This document shows positions 9,464 to 17,587 of a stretch of 64,000 bases of DNA, piece by piece; within the stretch, counting starts at the first letter, position 1; the number at the start of each line of letters is the position of its first letter. Under the pieces are notes generated by a model. It worked only from the letters and a program-made list of their open reading frames with translations, was not told where the DNA came from and searched no databases. The stretch lies in NCBI RefSeq assembly GCF_035609205.1, contig NZ_CP141184.1, forward strand, positions 3,500,501 to 3,564,500, given 5' to 3'. Both the position numbers and the translations under genes were made by a program. This stretch comes from Hymenobacter sp. GOD-10R (lineage in GTDB: Bacteria > Bacteroidota > Bacteroidia > Cytophagales > Hymenobacteraceae).

Positions 9464-9919
9464 ATGTACGCTGTGCTATTAACGCTTCACTCGCTGTTCC
9501 GGTGGGTGGTGCTGACGGGGCTGCTCATAGGCCTAGGTCGGGCGTACCGCGGGTGGCTCGGGAAGAAAGCATTCCTCGGTATCGATGATACGGTCCGCCA
9601 CACCACAGCCACCCTAGCCCATGTGCAGCTAATGCTAGGCTACGGGCTTTATTTCGCGAGCCCGCTGGTGCAGATGTTTCACCTGCGCGACACAGAGCAC
9701 GCACCTACGGCCCTCTTCTTTGCCGTCCAACACGTAGCCGCCATGACCGGGGCCATCATGGTGCTTACCATTGGCTCCGCCCTGACCAAGCGGCGGCCTA
9801 CCAGCACAGAAAAGTTTCGCACGATGGCCCTATGGTTCACTGCCGCGCTACTGCTTATTCTGTTAGCTATTCCGTGGCCGTTTTCCCCTTTTGCTAGTCG
9901 ACCGTTCTTCCGCTTCTAA
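9464..9919 (+). CDS. Conserved Bacteroidota integral membrane protein
   Basis: I chose the ATG at 9464 (MYAVLLTLHSLFRWVVL), which gives 151 residues. Upstream in-frame sequence is not protein-like, and this N-terminus matches a family I recall as common in Bacteroidota. Four transmembrane helices are visible: about 3-25, 55-75, 88-108 and 123-143. Several His residues (His9, the RHTTATLAHVQ segment, VQHVAAM) sit in or near the membrane and could bind heme or metal, but this is speculation. It is followed after 9 bases by the DUF3817 gene, so the two are probably co-transcribed. Function unknown. Confidence 0.75.
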   Translation: MYAVLLTLHSLFRWVVLTGLLIGLGRAYRGWLGKKAFLGIDDTVRHTTATLAHVQLMLGYGLYFASPLVQMFHLRDTEHAPTALFFAVQHVAAMTGAIMVLTIGSALTKRRPTSTEKFRTMALWFTAALLLILLAIPWPFSPFASRPFFRF

Positions 9920-9928
9920 CTCCCTTTT

Positions 9929-10246
9929 ATGTTTGGTTCTCCTATTAGTCGCCTCCGCTTGCTAGGTCTTTTTGAGGGCATGTCCCTGCTACTGCTGATT
10001 GGCGTGGCCGTTCCTCTGAAATATTTCTACGGCAACCCGGCATTCGTTCGGATGCTGGGACCCGTGCACGGCTTGTTGTTTCTGCTCTTTGTGCTGAACA
10101 CGCTGCGCGTGGGCGTCGAGTATCACTGGCGCTTTGCCACAACTACCTGGAAAGTGCTGCTGGCTTGCGTCGTTCCGTTCGGCACCTTCTACGTCGATTA
10201 CAAGATTCTAGCACCCATGCAGCGAAAAGAGCAAGAACCTCTTTAA
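9929..10246 (+). CDS. DUF3817 family membrane protein
   Basis: The 105-residue protein has the family's hallmark start, LRLLGLFEGMSLLLLIGVAVPLK, followed by a second helix around PVHGLLFLLFVLN and a third near the C-terminus (LLACVVPFGTFYVD). This is the DUF3817 architecture of three hydrophobic helices with a conserved Glu in the first and PxHG in the second. Its biochemical role is unknown. The 9-base gap to the preceding membrane-protein gene indicates an operon. Confidence 0.85.
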   Translation: MFGSPISRLRLLGLFEGMSLLLLIGVAVPLKYFYGNPAFVRMLGPVHGLLFLLFVLNTLRVGVEYHWRFATTTWKVLLACVVPFGTFYVDYKILAPMQRKEQEPL

Positions 10247-10308
10247 CGGGCTGTATCTCCCGAGACACACGGTAGGCGAAACTAGCATCTATATAGATGT
10301 CTCAAAGG

Positions 10309-10899
10309 CTAGCTACCAAATAAACTTAAGATTGCTGCAGAAGTGGAATCACCTTTTAAAGGCTCAGACCAGCCAGTTGGTAGCTGAAAGTCGGCGGCGG
10401 GATATAGATTTGGTGACATGGGTGTGGTAGCGTCATTATACAAGCGCTCAATCATTTGCTGCACTTCTACTAATATTTCTCCTGAACACTGACTCGATAC
10501 GATAATACCGCACGCTCTATCTGGTATTGCAACGTAATAGCCTTCAGGAAATATCCGACTCAGCTCAAAATGTAGGAGAACTTTGCTGGAACTGATAACA
10601 TCCTCATCGTTAAGAAATGCAATCCAATCAGGCTGTGTCTTCGTCGCGCCTTTGTAGTGCCGATGAAAATAGTTACTCTGTCTTATGTTATCAAGCGCTT
10701 GCTGCTGCCAGCCTACCTTCGACGTGTTCAAATTGTCGAATGTATCACGGTCTAAATACATGATAGCCTTGCCATCATCTTCTACCCAGGTTAAAATAAA
10801 CTCTCTGTTAGGAAACAACACATGCGGTAGATCCCAATTACCTGTTTCATAGTAAGCAGCCGGTACTATTAAAGGCTGGAATCGAGTTAGTTCAACCAC
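10309..10899 (-). CDS. Orphan protein of unknown function, AT-richer than its neighbours
   Basis: The frame starts with GTG at 10899 (MVELTRFQPLIVP); no nearby ATG fits. The 196-residue protein looks soluble, with no signal peptide or membrane segment. A central segment, GYYVAIPDRACGIIVSS, faintly recalls DUF1444-type proteins, but I cannot place it. The gene is clearly AT-richer and uses more A/T-ending codons than holA and the genes around it, which suggests recent acquisition. It is convergent with the DUF3817 gene and lies 33 bases downstream of holA on the same strand. Confidence 0.7.
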   Translation of the reverse strand: MVELTRFQPLIVPAAYYETGNWDLPHVLFPNREFILTWVEDDGKAIMYLDRDTFDNLNTSKVGWQQQALDNIRQSNYFHRHYKGATKTQPDWIAFLNDEDVISSSKVLLHFELSRIFPEGYYVAIPDRACGIIVSSQCSGEILVEVQQMIERLYNDATTPMSPNLYPAADFQLPTGWSEPLKGDSTSAAILSLFGS

Positions 10900-10932
10900 T
10901 TATTTAATCTTAATTAGCTACTGATTTAGACG

Positions 10933-11979
10933 TCATGCCACCGCGCTTAGCGGTACCGGATGCAGAATCAGAAACACCAGCTCGCGCAGAATCTCGCCTT
11001 CCGTCATGGAGCCGCTCTCGATGCCTTTGCTCTGCAAGTCGGCGCGGCGAATGAGGTGGATAATGTCACGGGTGCGCTCGGCGCTGTAATTGCGCTGGGC
11101 CAACTGGTAATCCTTTTGGGCGAAGCTGTTCATGATACCTAGCTTCTTGTAGTCGGCATCGGAGGGGTTGGCGTGCTGATGCAGCACCAGCAGCTTCGTA
11201 AAAAAGCCAAAAAGCAACGTCAGGTTCGGAATGAGCGGGTTGGCCTTGGGGTTAGCTTCAAAGTAGAGCAGGATGCGGTTGGCCTTCAGCACGTCGCGCT
11301 GCACTAGGGCACGCTGTAGCTCGAAGATGTTGTATTCCTTACTAATGCCTACTAAACGCTGCACCAGGTCCTCGTCGATAGGCTGACCGGGCTTGAGGTT
11401 GAGCAGCAGCTTATCCACTTCATTCGTAAGCCGACCTAGGTCGGGGCCGATGTACTCTGCTAGCATCGCTACGGCCTGCCCCGTAATCTGCTGCTGCCGG
11501 CTGCGCACGTAGCTGGTAAGCCAGGCGGGCACCTGGTTGTCGTAGATCTTCTTGCTAGTGAGCACCACGGCCTTCTCGGCCAGCAGCTTACCTAGCTTTT
11601 TGCGCGAATCGAGCGTTTTGTTTTTGTAGCCGAATACGAGCACAGTGCTCGCCAGCGGGTTCTTCAAGTAAGCCTCCAAAAAAGGCCATGCCTTCTCGCT
11701 CTCCAAGTCAGCCACGCCCTGCGCTTCTTTCACAATCACGACGGAGCGCTCCGACATCATCGGGAAGCGGCGCGCCTGCCCGAGGATGGTTGCCACGTCG
11801 GTATCCTTACCATACAGCACCACTTGGTTGAAGCCCCGCTCGTGCTCGGGCAGCACGCTTTGTTCAAGGGTATTGGTAATCAAATCAATGTAGTAGGGCT
11901 CCTCCCCTTGCAGGAAGTAAATGGGCGCAAACTGCCGCTGGCGCAGCTGCTGCATAATGTCGTCGGCGGAGAGATTCAA
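10933..11979 (-). CDS. holA: DNA polymerase III subunit delta
   Basis: The 348-residue protein is the clamp-loader delta subunit that opens the beta clamp during replication. The N-terminus (APIYFLQGEEPYYIDLIT) is the degenerate P-loop region typical of HolA. The following pattern (FNQVVLYGKD; ARRFPMMSERSVVIVKEAQG; STVLVFGYKNKTLDSRKKLGK) and the C-terminal helical collar (YNIFELQRALVQRD; LLFGFFTKLLVLHQ) match the family. The best start is TTG at 11979, giving MNLSADDIMQQL; the next in-frame ATG would cut into the conserved start. It is divergent from tyrS across a 169-base spacer with mirrored AGTCACT repeats. Confidence 0.93.
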   Translation of the reverse strand: MNLSADDIMQQLRQRQFAPIYFLQGEEPYYIDLITNTLEQSVLPEHERGFNQVVLYGKDTDVATILGQARRFPMMSERSVVIVKEAQGVADLESEKAWPFLEAYLKNPLASTVLVFGYKNKTLDSRKKLGKLLAEKAVVLTSKKIYDNQVPAWLTSYVRSRQQQITGQAVAMLAEYIGPDLGRLTNEVDKLLLNLKPGQPIDEDLVQRLVGISKEYNIFELQRALVQRDVLKANRILLYFEANPKANPLIPNLTLLFGFFTKLLVLHQHANPSDADYKKLGIMNSFAQKDYQLAQRNYSAERTRDIIHLIRRADLQSKGIESGSMTEGEILRELVFLILHPVPLSAVA

Positions 11980-11997
11980 GGGAGTGACTGCGGGGCT

Positions 11998-12137
11998 AAG
12001 TGACTGAGTGGGCAGCTAGGTGGACAGCTCACACTCCGATCATGCAAAGATACCGCTGCGCCTTATACCTTTGTTAGCAGAAAAGGCTTCGGGAAATGTT
12101 TCGCTTCCCTACTCAGTCATTCAGTCACTCAGTCACT
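11998..12137. repeat. Mirrored AGTCACT/ACTCAGTC short repeats between divergent holA and tyrS
   Basis: The plus strand upstream of tyrS carries a tandem array of 8-mers ACTCAGTC-ATTCAGTC-ACTCAGTC-ACTC (about 12110-12137). Upstream of holA the minus strand carries ACTCAGTCACTTAG and CAGTCACTCCC (about 11984-12010). The two leaders are thus imperfect inverted copies, and each leads into a gene starting TTG-AAT. This may be a shared leader or operator, or a simple repeat that expanded. Confidence 0.5.
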
Positions 12138-12148
12138 CTTCTACTCTC

Positions 12149-13447
12149 TTGAATTTACTCGACGAACTCCGCTGGCGCGGAATGTTTCATGATATGATGC
12201 CCGGCACAGCCGAGCACCTAGAAGCCAACAAGCCTATTACGGGCTACATCGGTTTCGACCCCACGGCGCCTTCCCTGCACATTGGCAACCTAGCCACCAT
12301 TATGCTGCTGGTGCACCTGCAGCGCGCCGGACACCGCCCGATGGCCCTGGTAGGCGGCGCTACGGGCATGATTGGTGACCCCTCCGGCAAATCGGCTGAA
12401 CGCAACCTGCTCGACGAGGCAACGCTGCGCGCCAACCAAGACGGTATTCGCCGGCAGCTAGAGCGCTTCATTGAGTTCAACGACTCACCCACCGGGGCAC
12501 TCATCGTGAACAACTACGACTGGTTCAAGGACTTTGGCTTCCTGCAATTTCTGCGCGACGTAGGCAAGCACCTCACCGTGAACTACATGATGGCAAAGGA
12601 CTCGGTGAAGCGCCGCATCAGCGGCAACGAAGACACCGGTTCCGACGGCCTGAGCTACACCGAGTTCACCTACCAGCTGCTGCAAGGCTACGACTTCTTC
12701 CATCTCTACCAGAACCTAGGGTGCACCCTACAAATGGGTGCTTCCGACCAGTGGGGCAACATCACCACCGGCACCGAGCTGATCCGCCGCCTCACCAACG
12801 GCGAAGGCAAAGCCTACGCTCTCACCGGCCAGCTCATCACGAAGGCCGATGGTACCAAGTACGGCAAGAGCGAAACCGGCACCGTGTGGCTCGACCCCAC
12901 CATGACCTCGCCATACCAGTTCTACCAGTTCTTCCTAAACAGCTCCGATGCCGACGTGCCTCGCCTTATTCGGGTGTTTACGCTGCTCAGTCAGGAAGAG
13001 ATAGAAGCCTTGGAAACCGAGCACGCACAGGCGCCTCACCTGCGCACCTTGCAGAAAGCCCTGGCAAAAGACGTAACGACTCGCGTCCACTCGGCCGAAG
13101 CCTTCGAGGCCGCGCTGGCAGCTTCGCAGGTGCTCTTCGGGGGCGGCGACCTAGCTAGCCTCGACGAAGCAACACTGCTCGACGTATTTGCTGGCGTGCC
13201 CCGCATCGAGGTGCCCCGCGCCCAGCTTGACAACCTGAGTGCTATCAATCTGCTCAGCGACAATACGCAGAGCGTCATCTTCCCATCAAAAGGCGAAGCG
13301 CGCAAAAATATCCAGAACGGTGGGGTCAGCCTGAACCGGCAGAAGGTAACAGTAGAGCAGCTAGCTACCGATGTGCCACTGCTACTGGATAAGTACTTGG
13401 TAGCCCAGCGCGGCAAAAAGAACTACTACCTGATCAAGGTCGTGTAA
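12149..13447 (+). CDS. tyrS: Tyrosine--tRNA ligase
   Basis: This class I aminoacyl-tRNA synthetase charges tRNA-Tyr. From the TTG at 12149 ([19 protein letters not shown]) the protein is 432 residues, the usual bacterial length, and this N-terminus is what the family has. The 43 codons upstream in the same frame cross the repeat array and do not look coding. The HIGH-equivalent motif is [12 protein letters not shown], the KMSKS-equivalent is KYGKS, and the tyrosine pocket region [13 protein letters not shown] is present. An S4 RNA-binding domain follows at the C-terminus (about 365-432). A terminator hairpin shared with the convergent H1-like gene follows. Confidence 0.95.
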   Translation: MNLLDELRWRGMFHDMMPGTAEHLEANKPITGYIGFDPTAPSLHIGNLATIMLLVHLQRAGHRPMALVGGATGMIGDPSGKSAERNLLDEATLRANQDGIRRQLERFIEFNDSPTGALIVNNYDWFKDFGFLQFLRDVGKHLTVNYMMAKDSVKRRISGNEDTGSDGLSYTEFTYQLLQGYDFFHLYQNLGCTLQMGASDQWGNITTGTELIRRLTNGEGKAYALTGQLITKADGTKYGKSETGTVWLDPTMTSPYQFYQFFLNSSDADVPRLIRVFTLLSQEEIEALETEHAQAPHLRTLQKALAKDVTTRVHSAEAFEAALAASQVLFGGGDLASLDEATLLDVFAGVPRIEVPRAQLDNLSAINLLSDNTQSVIFPSKGEARKNIQNGGVSLNRQKVTVEQLATDVPLLLDKYLVAQRGKKNYYLIKVV

Positions 13448-13487
13448 TCCGCAAAGCTGATCGAACGTACCATAGCGTTCCTACAAA

Positions 13488-13521
13488 CAAAAAAGCCTCA
13501 CTGATCAGTGAGGCTTTTTTG
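13488..13521. terminator. Bidirectional terminator between tyrS and the H1-like gene
   Basis: A 34-base palindrome with no loop, CAAAAAAGCCTCACTGA / TCAGTGAGGCTTTTTTG, gives a T run in both directions between convergent genes. A second hairpin, ACGAAGTCAGTGG / CCGCTGACTTCGT (13531-13543 and 13552-13564), stands directly beside it on the H1-gene side. Confidence 0.85.
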
Positions 13522-13572
13522 TTGTCTTCGACGAAGTCAGTGGGCTTGAGTCCGCTGACTTCGTTGTTTCGA

Positions 13573-13842
13573 CTACTTCTTCTTTGCAGCAGGTGCTTTT
13601 TTAGCGGCAGCGGGAGCAGCAGCTTTCTTAGCTGGAGCTGCTTTTGGAGCTGGAGCTGCTTCGCCGCCCGAGCTATTTTTCATGTCCTGTACTTCGGCAC
13701 GAATCTGCTGGGCCATATTCTTCAACTCCTGCATGCCCTTGCGTACACGGGTACCAGCGGCGGAGTTCTGCTTGTCGTAGAACTTCTCGAAGTCGCCTTC
13801 CAGTGACATCACAAGATCCTTGAGTTTACCAAAATTGTTCAT
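13573..13842 (-). CDS. Histone H1-like nucleoid protein
   Basis: I chose the ATG at 13842 (MNNFGKLKDLVMSLEGDFEKF), giving 89 residues; the upstream in-frame extension is not protein-like. The first ~57 residues are a helical domain with the conserved core AAGTRVRKGMQELKN. The C-terminal ~30 residues are a Lys/Ala/Pro-rich tail (repeats of AAPAKKAAAP type), as in eukaryotic H1 tails and bacterial Hc1-like proteins. It is expected to bind and condense DNA. Small H1-like proteins of this form are common in Bacteroidota. It stands alone, convergent with tyrS. Confidence 0.85.
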   Translation of the reverse strand: MNNFGKLKDLVMSLEGDFEKFYDKQNSAAGTRVRKGMQELKNMAQQIRAEVQDMKNSSGGEAAPAPKAAPAKKAAAPAAAKKAPAAKKK

Positions 13843-14024
13843 TTGCGGGGGGTTGTTGGGTGTGAAAGAATGCTTTTGTCGGGGTCTAATATACTGGGAT
13901 TTCAAATACAAGCAACTCTTACACTTTTTTTTAAAAGCCCTTATCTAGGCTGTAGAGGCCGATTTTACCTGTCTAGTGTTCAGCTTACCCTACCCCTATC
14001 ACTTATAATCTAATTAGAATAATA

Positions 14025-14062
14025 CAAAAAACGCCAGCAACCTGGGTGGTTGCTGGCGTTTG
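14025..14062 (-). terminator. Intrinsic terminator
   Basis: A 12-bp stem ACGCCAGCAACC / GGTTGCTGGCGT with a 5-base loop is followed on the minus strand by six T. It terminates the alpha-oxoamine synthase gene. Confidence 0.85.
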
Positions 14063-14092
14063 AATAAGCACTAGTTGGGATGCAGCAGAGCG

Positions 14093-15331
14093 CTAAGCGC
14101 TTACTGTGTTTTTGGAATACAAACCTTTGTCAAGTTTAGCGGCAATTGCTTCAAAAGCCGTGATTGTCTCCCGCACATCTTCTAGTGTATGCATGGCCGT
14201 CGGGATCAGACGCAGCATGATAACTCCCTTCGGAACCACCGGATATACCACGATAGAGCAGAAAATACCGTGATTTTCACGCAAATCGAAGGTAATTTGG
14301 GTTGCATCCGAGATTTCACCGTTCAGGAACACAGGCGTGACCGGCGACTCGGTGGTGCCAATGTTAAAGCCTTTCTCGCGCAAACCGCTCTGTAGAGCCC
14401 GTACAACGGTCCAGAGGTTTTCCTTTAGCTCTGGCTGGGTGCGCAGCAATTCCAACCGCTTTAGCGCGCCCACTACTAATGGCATGGGCAACGATTTGGC
14501 GAAAATCTGGCTCCGCATATTGTAACGCAAATATTCAATTACGCTTTCGGGGCCAGCCACGAAGGCACCGATGCTCGCCATCGACTTCGCAAACGTCGAA
14601 AAATAGAGGTCAATGCCGTCCTGCACGCCTTGTTCTTCGCCCGTTCCGGCGCCCGTAGCGCCCATAGTGCCGAATCCGTGGGCATCATCCACGAACAAAC
14701 GGAACTGATATTTCTCCTTCAGGGCCACAACCTCCTTGAGATTGCCCATGTTGCCCGACATGCCAAACACGCCCTCGGTGATAACCAAGATACCGCCGCC
14801 CGTTTCGTTGGTCATGCGGGTAGCGCGCTGGAGTTGCGTCTCGAGCTTCTCCATATCGTTGTGCGGGTACACAAAACGTTTGCCCGCGTGCAGGCGCACC
14901 CCGTCGATGATGCAAGCGTGCGACTCCGCGTCGTACACAATCACGTCGTGGCGGTTCACGATGGCATCAATAATAGATACTACTCCTTGGTAGCCAAAGT
15001 TGAGCAGCATGCACTCTGGCTTCTTCACGAAATCGGCCAGCTCGCTTTCCAATTGCTCGTGCAAGTTAGAGTTGCCGCTCATGATGCGCGCGCCCATGGG
15101 CAGCGCCATGCCATATTGAGCCGCACCGTCCACGTCGGCCTTGCGCACCTCCGGGTGGTTAGCCAGACCTAGGTAATTATTCAGGCTCCAGGTGAGAACC
15201 TCTTTACCGCGGAAAATCATGCGGGGCTTAATCTCACCTTCCAGCTTAGGAAATGTGAAATAGCCGTGCGCGTAGTGCGAGTGGCTGCCCAGCGGGCCGC
15301 GGTTGGAGGCAATCTTGTCAAAAAGATCCAC
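14093..15331 (-). CDS. PLP-dependent alpha-oxoamine synthase family enzyme (candidate serine palmitoyltransferase or cysteate acyltransferase)
   Basis: The 412-residue protein is a fold-type I PLP enzyme of the KBL/AONS/SPT family, which condense an amino acid with an acyl thioester and lose CO2. The core is clear: NNYLGLANHPEV near the N-terminus, DAESHACIIDG, VDDAHGFGTMG (PLP-ring Asp and His) and TFAKSMASIGAFVAG with the Schiff-base Lys. A GTG at 15331 starts the conserved N-terminus MDLFDKIASNRGPLGSH. The specificity segment RIMSGNSNLHEQLE differs from typical KBL and AONS, and no biotin genes are nearby. In Bacteroidota such stand-alone enzymes often make sphingolipid or sulfonolipid long-chain bases, so SPT or CFAT is my preferred but unproven reading. 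Confidence 0.8.
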   Translation of the reverse strand: MDLFDKIASNRGPLGSHSHYAHGYFTFPKLEGEIKPRMIFRGKEVLTWSLNNYLGLANHPEVRKADVDGAAQYGMALPMGARIMSGNSNLHEQLESELADFVKKPECMLLNFGYQGVVSIIDAIVNRHDVIVYDAESHACIIDGVRLHAGKRFVYPHNDMEKLETQLQRATRMTNETGGGILVITEGVFGMSGNMGNLKEVVALKEKYQFRLFVDDAHGFGTMGATGAGTGEEQGVQDGIDLYFSTFAKSMASIGAFVAGPESVIEYLRYNMRSQIFAKSLPMPLVVGALKRLELLRTQPELKENLWTVVRALQSGLREKGFNIGTTESPVTPVFLNGEISDATQITFDLRENHGIFCSIVVYPVVPKGVIMLRLIPTAMHTLEDVRETITAFEAIAAKLDKGLYSKNTVSA

Positions 15332-15642
15332 GGAGGAACAAGTTAGATGTGAATGTAAAACGGGCTAGATAGTGAGGCTTCTAACCACTCCGCCAACCAT
15401 AAGGTTATGCGAAAATGTTTTCAAAGTTATGTAAAAGCCGCAAAGGTAACCGCCCGCCGCGTGGCTTCCAAGTTGCCCCCGAGGGGCTAGGTCGATGAAA
15501 ACGAGCGCTCCATCTAGGTGCAGGTAGTTGTTTGCCTAGTGACTTACCCGCCGCACCTACTTGTCAGCTATTTTATTGCGTACGCTTTTCTCCCACACAA
15601 GTACGCATATTTGCGCTTCTACTGCCTAGCCAATTTCCACCC
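15332..15642. other. Divergent intergenic region
   Basis: About 310 bases separate the divergent oxoamine synthase and accC genes. Upstream of accC, CATATTTG at 15606-15613 is one base off the Bacteroidota -7 consensus TAnnTTTG, but no well-spaced -33 box was seen. No small gene or RNA was recognised. Confidence 0.4.
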
Positions 15643-17145
15643 ATGAAAAAAATAAAAAAGCTACTGGTTTCCAATCGTGGTGAAATCGCGCTCCGCGTAC
15701 TTCGCTCCGCCCGCGAGATGGGCCTGCAAACGGTAGCCATATATAGTGAAGCCGACCGCCAGGCCCTGCACGTACGCTACGCCGACGAGGCCGTGTGCGT
15801 GGGCCCGCCCGCCTCCGCCGAAAGCTACCTGCGTGGCGACAAGATCATTGAGGTATGCCGTCAGCTCGGCGTCGATGCCATTCACCCCGGCTACGGCTTT
15901 TTGTCGGAGAACGCCCAGTTTGCCCGCCAGGTGCAGGAAGCAGGCCTCGTTTTCGTCGGTCCTTCACCGGAGGCCATGGAGCTAATGGGCTCGAAGCTAG
16001 CAGCCAAGCAGGCGGTGGCGAAGTATGGTATTCCGATGGTACCGGGCACCGAAGAGGCCATTTCCGATGTGGAGGAAGCCAAGAAAGTAGCCCGTGAAGT
16101 AGGCTTTCCGATTCTGATAAAAGCTTCGGCCGGCGGCGGCGGCAAAGGCATGCGCATTGTGAACGCCGAAGCCGAGTTTGAGGAACAGATGCAGCTAGCT
16201 GTGTCGGAGGCTACTAGTGCTTTTGGCGACGGTGCCGTCTTTATTGAGAAGTACATCGGCTCGCCGCGCCACATCGAGATTCAGGTGCTCGGCGATGAAC
16301 ACGGCACGATCCTGCACTTGTTTGAGCGCGAGTGCTCCATCCAGCGCCGTCACCAAAAGGTTATTGAAGAAGCGCCCTCATCAGTGCTCACGCCAGAACT
16401 GCGCGCCGCGATGGGTCAGTGCGCCGTCGACGTGGCCCGCGCCTGCAACTACACGGGCGCCGGCACGGTGGAGTTCCTGCTGGATGAAAACCACAACTTC
16501 TATTTCCTGGAGATGAATACCCGCCTCCAGGTAGAGCACCCCGTGACGGAGCAGATAACGGGCCTCGACCTAGTGAAAGAGCAGATCAAAGTAGCTCAGG
16601 GGCAGCCTCTAAGCTTTGGTCAAGATGATTTGAAAATTCAAGGCCATGCCTTGGAGCTGCGCGTGTACGCGGAGGACCCCGCCAACAACTTCCTCCCCGA
16701 CATTGGAACACTCACCACGTACGTGCGCCCGCAAGGCCCCGGCGTACGCGTGGATGATGGCTTCGAACAGGGCATGGACATTCCGATCTACTACGACCCG
16801 ATGATTGCTAAGCTCGTCACCTTCGGGCAGGACCGCACCGAGGCGATTGACCGTATGCTTCGCGCTATCGACGAGTACCAGATAACGGGCATCCAGACGA
16901 CGCTGCCTTTTGGTCGGTTCGTGCTCCAACACCCGGCTTTTGTGAGCGGCCAGTTCGACACAAACTTTATCCGCGACCATTTCACCCCTGCCGACCTAGC
17001 TCCAACGCCCAACGAAGAAACGCTCAAGCTCGCGGCGGTATTCACGGCGATGCTGCTGGAAACCAAAAAGCCCCAAGTGCCCGCCGGCAGTGAAGTAGTG
17101 AGCACGCCATCTGCGTGGCGTCGCAACCGGCTTGGCACGCGTTAA
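15643..17145 (+). CDS. accC: Acetyl-CoA carboxylase biotin carboxylase subunit (or related acyl-CoA carboxylase subunit)
   Basis: From the ATG at 15643 (MKKIKKLLVSNRGEIALRVL) the protein is 500 residues. It carboxylates biotin on BCCP using ATP and bicarbonate, the first half of malonyl-CoA synthesis. Visible parts are the biotin-carboxylase N-domain (SNRGEIALRV, GYGFLSENAQFA), the ATP-grasp domain with the loop ASAGGGGKGMR, the active-site stretch FLEMNTRLQVEHPVTEQITG, and the C-domain. It is ~50 residues longer than E. coli AccC and has no accB beside it, so a role in a propionyl-CoA-type carboxylase is also possible. A strong terminator follows directly. Confidence 0.9.
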   Translation: MKKIKKLLVSNRGEIALRVLRSAREMGLQTVAIYSEADRQALHVRYADEAVCVGPPASAESYLRGDKIIEVCRQLGVDAIHPGYGFLSENAQFARQVQEAGLVFVGPSPEAMELMGSKLAAKQAVAKYGIPMVPGTEEAISDVEEAKKVAREVGFPILIKASAGGGGKGMRIVNAEAEFEEQMQLAVSEATSAFGDGAVFIEKYIGSPRHIEIQVLGDEHGTILHLFERECSIQRRHQKVIEEAPSSVLTPELRAAMGQCAVDVARACNYTGAGTVEFLLDENHNFYFLEMNTRLQVEHPVTEQITGLDLVKEQIKVAQGQPLSFGQDDLKIQGHALELRVYAEDPANNFLPDIGTLTTYVRPQGPGVRVDDGFEQGMDIPIYYDPMIAKLVTFGQDRTEAIDRMLRAIDEYQITGIQTTLPFGRFVLQHPAFVSGQFDTNFIRDHFTPADLAPTPNEETLKLAAVFTAMLLETKKPQVPAGSEVVSTPSAWRRNRLGTR

Positions 17146-17172
17146 CAACACGCATAAGCTTCTAGTACCTAG

Positions 17173-17216
17173 GAAAAGCAGCCTTCTTAATTCGACTAAG
17201 AAGGCTGCTTTTTCTT
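17173..17216 (+). terminator. Intrinsic terminator of accC
   Basis: Stem AAAAGCAGCCTTCTTA / TAAGAAGGCTGCTTTT with a short loop and a following T-rich stretch lies 28 bases after the accC stop codon. Confidence 0.9.
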
Positions 17217-17587
17217 ATAGGCACAGAAGCGTTATAGGTAGTTGCGAGGCAAAAGGACACCTGTTCTTTTTGGCAGTGTTTCTTCCCATTATGATAATGC
17301 TTTAATCCTAAAGCTATCTGGCGTTACATTTGATTTCGTGTCATTCGAAACGTGTTATTACTTTTTCCTAGCCTAGCGCGGCATCAGTTCATACGCTGAG
17401 CTGAAGCTGACCCAAGTAGGTAGTGCTGCGCATGTTAGCATCCGATTTTAGCGCTGGCGCAGCCTATTAGCTTGAGGAAGTATACCGCTCTATTTGCCGG
17501 TGCTTTTTACTCGTTTTTTCGCCGAGTATCGACTTGGGTGAAAAAGGAATAACTCGTTGATCTATACATGCTTATCAGCCGCTCCCT
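17217..17587. other. Intergenic spacer upstream of the hybrid kinase
   Basis: About 370 bases without a supported gene. It must contain the promoter of the hybrid kinase gene. I see no convincing operator or RNA element. Confidence 0.4.

Noticed and set aside
12020..12148. Longer N-terminus for tyrS from an upstream GTG
   Set aside because: It would translate the AGTCACT repeat array. The family N-terminus begins at the TTG at 12149.
13531..13564. ACGAAGTCAGTGG...CTTCGT as another copy of the ACGAA-N4-TTCGT dyad
   Set aside because: The arms are 13 bases with an 8-base loop next to a terminator. It is a hairpin at gene ends, not the 14-bp dyad.
15332..15642. Riboswitch or RNA gene in the accC leader
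   Set aside because: No conserved riboswitch core or stable multi-stem fold could be recognised by eye.
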